From: Edaphochlamys debaryana
Taxonomy: Eukaryota > Chlorophyta > Chlorophyceae > Chlamydomonadales
NCBI GenBank assembly: GCA_016858145.1
Contig: JAEHOE010000129.1
Span: 186,001-250,000 of the forward strand
Direction of reading: 5' to 3'
Length of the DNA: 64,000 nt
Part shown: positions 35,179 through 47,499 of the stretch, piece after piece
Position numbering within the stretch: position 1 is the first letter of the stretch
Layout of the letters: the number at the start of each line of letters is the position of its first letter
Position numbers and translations under genes: made by a program
Notes under the pieces: generated by a model
What the model saw: only the letters and a program-made list of their open reading frames with translations
Databases searched by the model: none
Told to the model about the DNA's origin: nothing

Positions 35179-35565
35179 TCACAAAAGGTCAAACCGGTGA
35201 TGAAGTGGCGGGGATAATGCTAGTCGCGGGGCGGTAGGCAGGGGGTGGGGGTGGGGTGGAATGGGGGGGGGGGCGGCGATGGGGGCACGCCCCCCGCACC
35301 CCCCCTTGTCCTGCTACGCACAAACCCCCCTCCACCCCCGACACGGCATAGGAGGTCCTTATGGTCAACAGGCAGGGTCCCACGTTATTATGTACCGCGC
35401 GCATTATGTCCACCCCAGGGCCCGCGCTTCGTTCCACGTAGCGTAGCGACCCGCCTCCCGTCCTTCGCACTGTTGCACGCGCTACGGCCGAGGTGCATGT
35501 ATGAGAAGTGGAAACCATCATTGCGACACATTGTCCATCTACCCCTACCCTTCCCTTACCACGCG

Positions 35566-38500
35566 CTACCCCTTCCCAGGCAGCCTGTGCCCGGCCTCTC
35601 TCATGGCCCCCAGCAGCCCCTCCACACAGCCCTGCATGCCTCCTTCCCCTTCCCCTCCCCCCTCCCCTCCTTCCCCTTCCCCTCCCTCACTACCCCCCGG
35701 GAAGAGCTGTGCGTAGGCCAGCAGCACCGCCCGTGCCAGGATGAGCTTGGAGCGGATGAGCAGGTAGCTGGGGGGGGGGGAGGGGACAGGGGAGGGGAGG
35801 GGAGGAAGGGGCTTAGGCGGCACATGGGCCGACACGGGCATGGGAAGACCTCACCAGACAGCCCCGGCCCCGCACACCCTGCCCCCACTCACGATGCCGC
35901 TATGGCCTGGTTGGCCGCAATGGCCGCCTCCCGGCCCTCGGGGTCCCCCTCAGCGGCCGCACGCGCCTCCTGGAGAGTCTGGAAGAGGAGGGTGGGGGGC
36001 GAGGCGGGAGGTGTATCGGCAAGGGCGTTGAATGGCTAGTGCCGAACGCGTGCGAGGGCATTATGTTTCCTGTGCCGGCACCTGCACCTGGGCGCTTGTC
36101 ACACCCCTGCCTGGTCGGGGCGCCCTACCCGCCCCCGCCTGCCTTGTACCTCCCCCCGCCCCGCCCACCCCGCACCTGCAGCACGTCCTGGGGGTCTTTG
36201 GGGTTCTTCCAATACTCCAGGTAGTGCACACCGGGGGTCTGGGTGGAGGAGGACGGGGCCGAGAGCAGGGTTGAGGGCATGGAGAACAGTTGGCCCCAGC
36301 CCGCCTGCTGCCTGCAACACCTCCTTTCCCCAACCAGTTCCCATGTCCCAATCCCCAGCACCCCGCCGCCCCAAAACCCCCACCTGCAGCCTACTGTAGA
36401 ACTCGATGTACGGCGATCTGCCCTTGAGTACGACAGAGTTAGTGGTCATGAGCAGCCCCATGCGGGTGGAGCCCGTGATGCCGTCTGGGGGGGCGGGGGA
36501 GCAAGCAAGGTCAAGGGCTCGCACAACTGCAAGGGCCCCTCCGCAGGGCCCCTCCCTGCCCTGACGTTAGCTACCTGACCAGCCCACTCGACCGCACCTA
36601 TGTTGAGCAAGTAGCGGTAGCGGGCGTGGTCGCGGATGGGAGTGGGAGTGGCCTGGTGGGAGGGAGGGGGTCAACAGCACAGTACAAGCTGGACAAGTGT
36701 GCCGTACCCCCGTCACGCGCGGGTTTCACGCGCCCGCATGCTCGTCATGCTGCCGCACCCTCCTAGTATCCCGCCCCGTGCTCTGCAAGCCAAGCACCAT
36801 GGTGTGCTCTCGCCCAGTCAAGCGCCTCGCCGTCGCCTGCCCCCTCACCGGCGGCACGTCCACCTCCTCTTTGTGTTTCGGCCCTGGCCTGCCCCGGTAC
36901 CCCCCCACCACCCCCACGTCCAGGGCCCCCGGGTGCCGCCGGGAGAGGTCCGCCAGGAAGACGCGGGGGCACAGGCCGTGAGGGGAGGAAAAGGGGCAGT
37001 AGGGCGTACCCCGGAAGAAGGCTGGCAAGGGGGTTGGAGCGGAGGGGGATGTAAGAGCATAAACGGGGGCAGTGTTGGGGGTTCAAGCGTAAGGAAGTAT
37101 TCACCGGCAAGAGTGGAGGTGGTGGTGGTGGTGGCAGCGGTGGTGTTCACTCTGCTCAGGCATCCGCTGGCCGCCCGCCCACCCTCCCACCCACCGATGT
37201 CGCGCTTCTTGTCCCAGGGGTAGTATGCAAGCCCGTTGGCAACCTGGGGGATGGAGGTGGGGGGACGTGGTTATCCGGGACGTCCCAGGGTCTCACGTCT
37301 ATCAAGCTGCCCGTGGATGGCCCACGGTCCCGCGCTCATTTCCCTTGCCTACCACATGTCTGTCTCATGTCTGTCTCACGAATGTCTCAAGCCTCTGCAG
37401 CGAGCCACTCACGCCAATCTCATGCCTTATGCGGTGAGGTACTCACGAAGTAGAGCGTGGGTATGAGTAGGTCCATGTCAGGCACACCCTTCCGTACCGC
37501 CGAGCGCTGGGGCGCTGCGGAGGCGTTGGCCCTCCCCGCCAGCAGCGCCGGGAGATCCAGGCCGGGGGGCAGCGAGGGGGAGCGGCGGGAGACGAAGCGG
37601 CGGACCGTGTCACGGAGGGGGTCGGGGTCGGGGTCCGGGGTGCTGGGGCCGGGGTCGGGGCTGGAGGTGTTGGAGGGTGTGGCGGAAGATGGGGAGGCGA
37701 AGATCGTGCCCCGGAGCTTCTCGTCCAGGTGCTGTCGGAATGTGGGCGACAGTTTGATCTGGGTCGGGGGTTGCAGGCCGAGGGATGGGAAGGTGAGAAG
37801 GTGGGTCTCAGGCGGGGACAGGCTGAAGCGCTGAACGCACCTCTTTCCAACACCCCAGGCCAGGCCTCCGCCTGAGCTGCCGCCATTACCCTTCTGATGA
37901 GAAACCCATCTTCCCCTCCCACTCCCACTCTCCCCCAGCCCCCCACCTGCTCCACCAGCCTTCCGTCCACCCTCCCCAGGCTCAGGTTGGCGGCCGGGGA
38001 GCCGTCGTCGCGGGTGGGCCACCAGGGCACACGCCAGGTCTTCTGAGGTCGGATGTCGGGGGAGGGAGGGAGGGCAGATGTGAGGCGGGTTTAGTCATCA
38101 ATGTCAAGCATACATCCCCACTGCCTGCCGGGCGTGTCTGGGCCGAGGGACATGGGGCACTGGTAGAGCACTTGGGCCCTCACGCAGGGAGCAAACAGGG
38201 TCGGCCAACTCGCACGCACCAGGAGGGATATGATGGGTGCTCGGGAATACAAGCCATAGCGCCTTTCATTGTCTGTGCGGGGGTAGGGAGGAGGGTTGAG
38301 GATCTGAGGGGTGCAGGAAGGGCTGCCGCTCGGGTCAACTGGACTCCGGACAGGCGGGGTAGAGTCCCTCAACCAGCGTGACGCCTGCTCAAGCCGTATG
38401 GCTTCTTCCCGTACAACAATTACGGTATTCGTACCTGCCGTGTTCAGCACAAAGACCATGTCCGGCAGGTCGTACCTGGAGGGGCAATGGAGGAGCGTTC

Positions 38501-40022
38501 CGTAACCATGAACCCAACTTGGACACAACCCACTGCCCATGATGTAAATACGGTAGCCGTTCGTCGTACCCTTGCATCCCGAGCCATGGCCCCCAACCCC
38601 ACACACAACCCGCTCCGCACCTGTACCGGTGCGGCACCCCCGGCTTGAAGCGCTTCAGCACGCGCCGTATCTTGCTGTACACGCTGCCCAGCTGCGGACG
38701 CGCGCGGGTGGCGAAGGACGGTTGGTGAACACGCAATGCGGCTGCCCAGCTACAGACGAGCGCGGAAGAACGGATGGAGGCACCAAGCTCCGGAGCACAG
38801 GAAGCGGGCCAAAGCCGGCACGGAGGCTCGTGCGGGGGCTACCCAGGCCTGCTCCATGCGTGTTGCTTGCCATAAGCCCAACCCCATGTTCGGGCCCGCG
38901 CAGCTACCGCCTGCCCTCAACCCGGTCAATCAAGCCCCCACTGCCCCCACCTGACCGTGGCACGGGTTGGGGCAGCTCCCCGGCTTCCCTGAGGCGGGCT
39001 TCAGGGGGGGCCAGGCAACCGCGTCCCGGGCCTCACCCGCGCTCCCGCCGTCGCCTTTCGTCTCGTTCCCTCCCGGCCCCGCTCCTGCCGCCGCCGGCCG
39101 TGTGTGCGCGTGCTCCAGGAAGTACCACCTGCTCTTGCGGATCAGAACGATCTTGACGTTATCTGGCTGACTGCGTAGGGAAGCAGGAGGAGAGGAGGGA
39201 AAGTGACGGTTGGTTGGTTTTATGACGATGCTGTTGAGGGCAGCTCTTGCAAAGAGTGAGCCCACGGAGGTTCAGGACCGTGGCTGGTGTATGGCTCATG
39301 GGGCCGCCTCAACGCGGCCCCTCTACCCCTACAGCATCTAGGCGCCCGTACCTCCCTGCACGCCCGCACGCGCTCCCATGTAGTGTGTGCGCCCGGCGGA
39401 TGCCACGTCGCCCCCGCCCCCCACCGCCCTGCTGGTCGTCGCCAGCCCCCAGCCCGAGATCCTGCTACGCACGCGGCTCGTGTGCTCCAGAGCGTTTGAG
39501 CCAGGTCGGCGCAGGTGAGGTTGAGCGAGCGCCAGTACGCGACCTCGGGGCCCAGGGCCGCCCTGAGGGGTCGCGCACGGGGGCAAGAGAAGAGAGTCTG
39601 CAGCAGCGTGGGGCGTCACCAATACCAGGGGCAGAAGGCTGCTGAAGTCTAACACTGGGACGCTTGCTCAAGTAGAGGCAGCGTGACTCATTCATTGGCA
39701 ATCGCTCGCGGCACAGGGTAGGGCTCGCTGGTAGGGCCCTCGGCCGGGTCCCCGCTTGCCTGCCCCCTGCTGGTCTGAAGCTTGCCCCGCCCATCACCCG
39801 GCTACTTTTCCTTCTTCTCTTTGCTTACTCGAGGATCTGGCCCATGCTATCGATGGTCTCATTCCAGAGATGGACATTCAGGTTGACCTCAAGCACCGAG
39901 TCCGTCGAGTTGGCCGCCGAATCCTCCGCGAGCTTGCGGCGAGATTCGGTTGGTATGCATAGCGTCAAGCCGGAGAGGAGAAGGAGAAGAGGGGCAGCAA
40001 GCGACCTCGCACTGCACCGCAT
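35566..40022 (-). CDS. Secretory glycosyltransferase family 90 (CAP10/POGLUT-like), 601 aa
   Basis: Fifteen minus-strand exons, all in phase: 40022-39829, 39562-39473, 39170-38951, 38691-38621, 38475-38435, 38272-38220, 38042-37947, 37758-37447, 37243-37195, 37021-36849, 36652-36598, 36484-36384, 36238-36176, 35978-35893, 35767-35566 (1806 nt). The first exon encodes a signal peptide or anchor (SLAAPLLLLLSGLTLCI), so the enzyme should act in the ER or Golgi lumen. The GT90 core is visible in order: YDLPDMVFVLNTA; WRVPWWPTRDD; ANGLAYYPWDKKRDIAFFRGTPYC; RVFLADLSRRHPGALDVGVVG; RYRYLLNIDGITGSTRMGLLM then TNSVVLKGRSPYIEFYSRL; PGVHYLEYWKNPKD. Family members add glucose or xylose to proteins or polysaccharides using UDP-sugars; the substrate here is unknown. 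A Ser/Pro/Asp-rich loop sits in exon 8 and the C-terminus is Gly/Glu-rich. Neighbouring matrix glycoproteins are possible but unproven clients. Confidence 0.88.
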
Positions 40023-41271
40023 CGTCGGACCCAAAAGCAGGCAGCTGTCAGTCCGCCTTGGGTTGCATTTTATGCTCGCTACGAGCGTTTCATGCAAACG
40101 CGGTGACCATAATCGTCAAGTATGGGTAGATCGCGCGTTTGCGCCAGCGAGAAAAGCAGTGCGGTTTCAGCAGGCAGGAGAGCTCTGCAGTGCGGCAGCG
40201 GTAAAATGTTGAGCTTAAAAGTGTGTTTGCGAGCAAGGCAAGGGTTTGACTCCAACCAGTGTGGAACAGGGTGGAAGCCGGACAGGGGTGTTTCGGGCAC
40301 GCGACCTGCAGCCCCCTCGTTCCCCCTCCGACCCCAGGCGTGTTATACTCGATTGTTCGGTTGACCAAGGGGCGTCGACACTCATGCCCAGCCTGACGCG
40401 TCCTTCACTGGTATCCCTTGGCGCTCTGAGACCACATAGTAATTGCCACGAGGTGACTGACCGGAGGTGGGGGCCTGGAGCCAAGCGTGCCATCGTGCAC
40501 TGCGCTGCATCGCGCTTTGCTATGAACCCAACAGGCCAGCACCCGTGCTCAGGTGTCAGGTCCCATCATATAACACTGACGGATACACACAGCTGACATT
40601 ACAGCTGCGCAGGATGCGATGGTTACAGCAGGAACCGCCTCCAGAAGGGGAGGGGTTGAGCGAGAGCGCCACCTACTGGGTGTGCCACCTGCACACCGAC
40701 ACCCACGCTAAGTGACTGACTTTCGGTCGTCACGCCACGTCGCTAGGGCCGGGCCCGTAGAACCCCCCTCATCATTCTACCACCGTGTCTTTAGTCAGTG
40801 CGAGGATGCCTGGGGGCTCCTGCACAGACAATCTACCATCGGAGACTCGCAAGAAAGGGTGGTCCGGCGGTATTGTCTCCCAGCCTCTTGGTGGCCTGAG
40901 CGCAGCAAAGGAGTGAAGCGCCCCCCAAAACTCAGCTGACACCAGCACACGTCCTCGGTTCAGCACCCCGAGACGGTTCCCATTCTCCCTTGTCGTGTAC
41001 AGATATCGGCGTCCCTTCTCCCTGGCTGTGGTGGCTACAAGACACACCACATCCCAGACCCCCTGATCCACACCCTCCGTAGGTCGAGCAAGCCAAAGGT
41101 TGAGCCGGCGGAGCGGCCAGGTCCACGGCATGCCCTGCTCGCCCCCTAGACATGCGCAGGGGCCCATGCCATAGTTGCACCACAGGGACATACAGATACC
41201 GTTACATACGCGACGACCCAACGCGCACGTTCCGCTAGGGCCAGAGTTGAGGTCACGCAAGCGCAAGAGAG
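40023..41271. other. Intergenic upstream of the glycosyltransferase gene
   Basis: 1.2 kb containing the glycosyltransferase promoter. A minus-strand open frame of about 165 codons (40772-41266) has no G/C third-position bias and no recognised domain; it could be a 3' extension of the fragment at 41272 through a GTAGCT donor, but this is not supported well enough to call. Confidence 0.4.
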
Positions 41272-41770
41272 CTACCCCGTAGGACCGAAGTCAAAGTGCT
41301 TCCGCGCACTAGCCTCCAGAAACTCGATCTGCACACCCTTGCGCCACCGGGGCGTGAGCCCGTGCGCCACCAGCCCGTCAAACACCTCCTGCCGCTCCCT
41401 GCGCAGGCGGCAGCCAGGCACAGTGCGGTAGGGGGCCACCAACAATCCGCACCACCTCCGTACAGCCTGAGTCTCCCGAACGAACAGCTGGTGCTGGCGG
41501 GGGCTGACCTGCACCACCACATTCCACTCGGATCGGCCCCGGCCCTGCCAGCACCGCACGAAACCCGCACCTTCCCGCCCGCTGGTGGAGACACCCGCTC
41601 CCAGCGCCGAGAACTCGCCCTTCTTCAGCTCCTCCACCACCTTGCCCGACACCTACTTCAGTCCACCATTGGCTTGCAGCCAGCAATCTCCGCCAGGTGC
41701 GCCTTGATATAGATGTCAGCGCGGGTCAGCGCGCGCCAACTCCCATGCCAAAACAAGCAGGGGCCCGGCT
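41272..41770 (-). CDS. Unresolved coding fragment of unknown family
   Basis: Two adjacent minus-strand stretches show strong coding character. One, about 41770-41672, reads TAEEPGPCLFWHGSW...IYIKAHLAEIAGCKPM. The other, 41652-41272, reads SGKVVEELKKGEFSALGAG...HFDFGPTG then stop, and has G/C-biased codons and a splice-like TAG in front. They are in different frames only 14 bases apart, too close for an intron, so either an exon is mis-assigned or the gene is broken. No family recognised; a mobile-element fragment or a decayed gene are both possible. Confidence 0.35.
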
Positions 41771-41976
41771 CCTCCGCCGTCCCTACACGCCCATCAACAC
41801 CACACATCGCCCAGGCCTGGAGCAGGCGGGCCGAAGAAGCGGGCCCCCATGCACCACGCCTACCTACGGCATCCCCACGCAGTACAAGGGATTCAACGCG
41901 TTCAAGGGGTTGTCCTGAAAGGAGCTGTTAGGTCCAGCACCCTGGTCCCTGGTGTCCATGCCAGGCCTACGCCCGC

Positions 41977-44900
41977 CTATCGCCCCGCGGGAGACGCTGC
42001 GGCCGCCTCACGCACGCCTTCAGCCCCTGCTCCGTCCCCTCCCCCGTCCCCTGCCCCCTCCTCCGCCAGGCCCGGCCCCATGCCCTCAGCCGCCTCGGCT
42101 AGGCGGACCTCCTCTAGCCAGGCTACCTGTGCTATGGGCGCCTGGTTCTCCGCGCGCGTCCGCCGCTGCCGCTCCTCCGCGGCCGCCTGAGCCCGCCGGT
42201 GCTCCCGAGCTCGCGCCTCGCGCTCCCTCTCCGCCCGCTCCTCCGCCTCCGACAGCTGCCCCTCCCGCGCCTCCCGCCCCTGGCGCTCCCTCTCCGCCCG
42301 CTCTTCAGCTGCGGCCCGCTCACCGCGCGCTGCGGCCAGGGCCTCTGCGTGCTGCCGGCCCTCCTCCGCCACCCGCTCCTCAGCATCGGCCCTCGCCTCC
42401 TGCAGCTCCCGTCGCAGCCTCGCCTCTCCAGCCTCGCGCCCCCTCCGCTCTGCTGCAAGCTCGCTCTCGGCTGTTGCCAGCCGTCCCTCCAGCGCCCTTT
42501 TGGCCTGGCGCTCCCTCTCCGCCTCCCCCTGCGCACCGGTAAGGGCGTCCGCGTGCTGCCGCTCCGCCGCCTCCGCAGCGGCGGCAAGCTCCTGCCGCTC
42601 CGCCGCCGCCTTGTCCCTCGCCTGCTGCAGCTCCCGTTGGGCGACAGCGCTGGCCTCCGCCGCCGCTGCCTCGGCTGCCGCTGTCTCGGCCCTAGCCTGG
42701 TTGAGCTCCCGCTGAGAGGCGGCGCTCGCCTCCTCCACCGCCCGGCGCGCCGCCGCGGCCCCAGACTGCAACGCCTCCAGGTGACCGTCCAGGGCCGTCA
42801 CCCGTTCTATCGTCCTTGCCAAGCCGGCCTCCGCAGCGGCCAGGTCCGCCGCCTTGGCCGCACACGCCTTCTGCTGCCCCGCCGCCTCCGCCTCCGCCAC
42901 CTCCCGCGCCCGCCGCTCTGCAGCCAGCGCCTCTGCCTGCTGCCGCTCTGCCTCTTGAGCGGCCGCCCTCTCGTCATTACGTTGCTTCCGCTCCGCCACC
43001 GTCTCGGCCCTCGCCTGTTCCGCCTGCTGCTGAGAGGCGGCTAGCTGGTCCTCGCGGGTGGCCACCCGCTCCAGGGCAGCCACCCTCTCCACCTCCTCGG
43101 CCGCACACACCTCACGCAGCCTCGCAGCATCCGCCTCCGCCGCCTCGCGCCGCCGCGCCTCTGCAGCCAGCGCCTGCCGCTCGTGCTCGACGTAGTTGGC
43201 CGCCGCCCTCAGCCGCCCAACCAAGCCGGCGGCCGCCGCCCTCATCCCCGCCACCTGGTTTCGCTCCGCTGCCAGCTGCTCCGCTAGCAAGGCCTTCTCG
43301 CTACGTGCCTGAGCCTCCCGTGCCCGGCTGGCGGCTAGCTCCTGGAAGATCGTCACTTGGGCGGCCGCTGAAGCCTGGAACCGCCGTGCACACTCCGCCA
43401 AGACCGGGTCCGACGGTCCCGGGTCGGCGAGGTCTGGCTCCGGCTGCGCCCCTGCCGGAGCAGGGCCCGCCGCATCGCACAGAGGCCACGGCGCCGGCGC
43501 TGGGGCCCGAGCGGGCCCCGGCTGGGCCCGAGACGGACACAGATGGGGACCTGGCGCGGGGCCGGGTGCGGTCATGGGTTGCTGCGCCGCGGCTGGCCGT
43601 CGCTGCCATGCCGGCCACCGGGCGCTTTCCATCTGAGGTGGGGGTGGAGGCGGCGGTGGAGGCGGCGGAGCCGCCCAACCGCCAGCGGCCTCGCTGGCGG
43701 CGCCGATGGCGGAGGCCAGCCTCGCCAGGCCCACGCCGGGCCCGGTGACGTTAAGCAGGCACATGCCGGGCCCGGAGACGGCATCCTCATGTCCTCCGCG
43801 GGTTGCAGGATAGGCTTGCCGACCCAATTCGACCGCCGCCGCCTCGGCCAGCACGTGTAGGCGCCGGCCCTGCGACGGCCGCGGCGCCCGACCGCCGGGC
43901 TCTGCCCCTGCCGCCGCGGCGCCCGCTGACACTCCCACTTCCACTCCCACTCCCACTCCCACTCCCACTCCCACTCCCACTCCCACTCCCACTCCCACTC
44001 CCACTCCCACTCCCACTCCCACTGCCACTGCCGCTGCCGCTGCGGGCATCAGTGGGTCGGGACCCCCTAGCTCAATCACACGCCAAGGGCGCGTTGGGAC
44101 GACCTCGGCGTCCGCCTCCGCCACCCCCGCCTGGTGCACTAGCAACTGTGGCGTGAAGGGCGGCGTAGGCCCCCCGGCGCTCCTCACAGGAGGCGCCCCC
44201 GGTCCCGCGCCGGCTGAGGCCGTGGCGTCAGCCGCGGCGCTGGGGCCGTTGGTGTTGGGCGGGGTGCGCTTTGTTTGCGCGCTGTGCGGGGATGCCGGGT
44301 CCTCAGCGGCCGCTGAGGCTGGAGGAGCTGAAGCTGGGCCCGGGGGCTCACCGGCGCGAGGTAAGGAGATGCCACCACTATGGCTCTGCGCCGAGGCGAA
44401 TGGCGGCGGGGACCGTGCGGCCGCCTTAGCCGTCTGATGCATCTGTTGGAGCAGGGCCGCTGCCGCCGCGGTCAGCACGTTGGGTCGCCGGCCCTGCTGC
44501 AACGGCCGCGGCGGCTGATGGCCGGAATCTCCCGCTCCCGCCCCCGCTCCCGCTGCCACTCCCACTCCCGCTGCCGCTTCCGCTGCGGGCAGCAGAGGGC
44601 CGGGGCCCCCCAGCCCGATCACACGACAAGGGCGCTTCGGGGCTGCCGCCGCCTCCGCCTCCGCCACCCCCGCCCGGTGTACGAGCGACACAGGCGTGAA
44701 GGGCGGCGGTGGGCCCCCGGTGCCCAGCGTAGGTGCTGATGCAGGTACCGTTCGGGGCGAAGCTGTGGCGTCAGCCGTGACACTGGTGCCGTTCGTGTTG
44801 AACGGGGTGCGCTCTGTTGGCGCGCTGTGCGGGGTTGACGGGTCCTGCCGGGGGAGGGGCCCGGCAACGCCGCCGCTCGGGCCATGGGCGCCGCCAGTGC

Positions 44901-46936
44901 CGTTGTCACCGGGGTCCGGGGCCTCGGCGGGAGGACACGCCGGCCCCGGCTGGGGCCAGCGGCGTAGGGCGGTGGCAGGGCAGGCCGGCGGGCTGCGCTC
45001 GAGTGCCTCCAGCGGTGGCCCCGCCTCCCCCAGCCCACCGGTAGCTTGCGCACCTTGCACGAGCCCGCCTGCCGGCTCTGCCTGCTGCCGCGGCCCCAGC
45101 GCTGGCAGAGGCTCCGACGACGGCCGGGAGTGTTGGGACCCAGGCACCGGAGGGCCCAGCGCCGCCACCGCCACGCTGTCGGCTGCTGCTGCTGCCGGCG
45201 GCTCTGCGCTGGCAGCCCACCTGCGCGTGCGTGGCTCCTGGGGCTGCGCTGCAGCGGGTTGCGCAGGAGGAGAGCCGGAGGCCCCCACTGGCCCTGCCGC
45301 ACCGGACGGGCCTGCCATCGTCACTCCGCCATCGGCCCCGCCCGCCGCCCTTGCCGCCCCTCCAGGTGTGACGGTGGCTCCTGCTCCGTTACCGTGAGAG
45401 CAGCCGGCCTCGGCTGCCGGCGGCAAGTCTTGTGCCGGCGGCGGTTGCAGGGAGCCAGGGGCCGGACTGGGCAGGTGTCCTCCACCTGGATCGCCTCCGT
45501 CGGCGGTTACCGCCGGCAGCTGCAGCGACACACCAGGCGGGCCTTCTGATGCTGGGTCGCCGTCATCAAGCGCCACCGCCGCCTCGCCTGCGGCCACCGC
45601 CACCGGGGCTTCGCCACCGCCGGCGCACGCCTGCCCCGAGCGGCCTGCGCCCACCCCTGTCGACACCGCGGCCTCCCGGTCCGTCGCGGGGGTCCGCTGG
45701 CGCTTGCAAGGCCGCCCTGCTGCGGCCCCGGCATCTGGAGCCTCCTCTTCTGCGCCTGAGGCCGTGCCTGTGGGGACCTGCGAGGTCGAGTCAACAAAGG
45801 TATGGTGTGTGCCCTGCAGATCTCGTTAGGTAATCGCTGACCTGCTGAGCCAACGCTCCGGGCCTCGGGCTGACTGCTTAACTTCTGGCATGTTCCATCA
45901 ACCACCTCCCTCTTACCTGGTAGTAGTCCACCTCCAGCCCCGCCGCCTCGGCAGCCAGCACGTCCGCGTTGGGGGCGGTGCCGGGCTGCCACGCATTCTT
46001 GCTTCTGTCCGGGGTTCCCAGAAGCGCACCCTGCAATGGGGCACACAGCGGTTCGATTGATACCTCGAAGGGCGGACACTTTGCACTGGCCATATCCAGC
46101 CACCCACCTGCCCTGCAGTCCGCAGCTGCGGCGGCAGGTTGTCGAAGTGGAAGCGGTGCACGTGCGCCAGCAGAATGCTGTTAGGCCCCGACTTGTTCGT
46201 CGGGTACGCTTTGTGCAGCAGCAGCCACGTCAGCTGCAAAGGGCCAACATACTAGATTTAATCCACTCTGCCATCTGCCTTGTGACACGGCCCCAAGGAA
46301 GATGTAGACACCTCAGTCTCGCCCCCAACCCTACCTTGGGCAGTACCCGTGCCAGGTCTTCGTCCGCCGCCGCCTCCACAGACCGCACCGCACCGGCCGC
46401 CGTGCAGAAGAGAGCCCGCTCGTCCTTCCACTGCTTGGACCCCTTCACGAAGCCGCTTAGGTGGTGCTCCACCAGCGGCCCCATCACCGGCGGGCCCAAG
46501 TCCAGCACCGGCACCGTCTGACCCACAGCCTGCCCGTGCGTGCGAGCCACCACGCAGCGGGGCCCAGCGCCGCAGTTGGAGCCACACGCAGAGACCCAGG
46601 GGCAGGGGACGGCGAACTTGTGGGGTAGTTTGTTTCCATTGCCGCCAGGGCCCCTGTGTCCCCCGTACCACCCCACGTAGGTGTTGCCCTCGGGGGGTGG
46701 CGGGAAGAGGGGGCTGTCGGGGCTGAGGCTCCAAGCAGGGGGAGGGTCGAGGCGGAAGACCTCGTCCGCCCAGCGCTCGTTCGGTACGCTGCTGCCTCTG
46801 CCGCCTTTGCGCCCAGTCTGTGCGAGTGCGATGGGGGAGCGTCAGCGCACTACCGGTAAGGCGGCGAGAAGGCCAAAGCAGCCCTGCAGCGAGCCAACCG
46901 GAAGGGCGCCAGGCTCACCTGCGGCGCAGCCTGCAT
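41977..46936 (-). CDS. Array family, unit 2: giant coiled-coil member (1513 aa)
   Basis: Five minus-strand exons: 46936-46919, 46817-46335, 46233-46108, 46030-45917 and one 3.8-kb exon 45777-41977 (total 4542 nt). The N-terminal domain has NTYVGWYGGHRGP, PHKFAVPCPWVSACGSNCGAGPRC (CX5CX3CX5C) and EDLARVLPK; the second exon has LTWLLLHKAYPT...LPPQLRTAGQ; the third WQPGTAPNADVLAAEAAGLEVDYYQ. In place of the acidic and short coiled-coil exons of the other copies is a 1266-aa tail: a KRQRT basic patch, a low-complexity region with a tandem repeat of about 180 residues, a Gly-Val run, a polyproline stretch, then about 560 residues of Ala/Glu/Arg/Gln heptad-like coiled coil. The six-codon first exon (MQAAPQ) rests only on splice phase and is uncertain. 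Function unknown; a structural or scaffold role is inference. Confidence 0.7.
43845..44850 (-). repeat. Tandem internal repeat (2 x about 540 bp) in the giant exon
   Basis: Two protein repeats align: HSAPTERTPFNTNG...GGPPPPFTPVSLVHRAGVAEA...GRRPNVLTAAAA and HSAQTKRTPPNTNG...GGPTPPFTPQLLVHQAGVAEA...GRRLHVLAEAAA. The anchor strings lie at about 44808-44835 and 44265-44293, roughly 543 bp apart, a multiple of three. Confidence 0.8.
43930..44028 (-). repeat. CTCCCA hexanucleotide array encoding (Gly-Val)n
   Basis: About sixteen near-perfect CTCCCA units on the plus strand, read on the minus strand as a Gly-Val run inside the giant exon of unit 2. The six-base unit keeps the frame regardless of copy number. 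The corresponding place in the sister internal repeat has only a short Gly/Ala stretch. Confidence 0.9.
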
Positions 46937-47499
46937 CCTGCGCAGCGAGACCCTGTGCTAGGCCGTGCCCTCACCCCTGGGCCGCTCAGGCCCGGGGCAA
47001 AGGTGCGAGGGCGAGGGCCGCCGCCTCGCACTCGCTCGCGCTCAGCGCCAACAGCGTTGCGCAAGCCGCAGCTGGGCCCGCAAGAAGGGCTGCAGTAGCT
47101 TCTGGTGCTGTGATGCTAGCGGGTAAGCGGGCCTGCCAGGGCAGGCGCGTTCGGGTCTCGCAACGCAGGCGCGCCCGCGCGGCCCAGCGCCCTTCCCGCC
47201 AGTCGCGGGAGCCCATGCACGGATCGCGCCTCCGACAAGCTCACCCCCCATTCGCGTCGCGGAGCGAGGCCCCCGCCCAGAACACGCAGGCCGCTGCGCA
47301 TGTGCCACGCGTCCCCCGTTTGGGCCGGCGCAGCGACGTGGGCCTGGCCTGGCAGCGCCGCCGCCGGGGCGCAGGTCCCGCTCTATCCCGGCCTCAGATC
47401 AAACCGCGTCGGCCGGGGCCGTTGCCCAGCTGCCATAAACGCTGCCACGCCGCCGACGCCGGCGCTCATTGCGTCCACGCCATAGGGGTCAGCGGCTGC

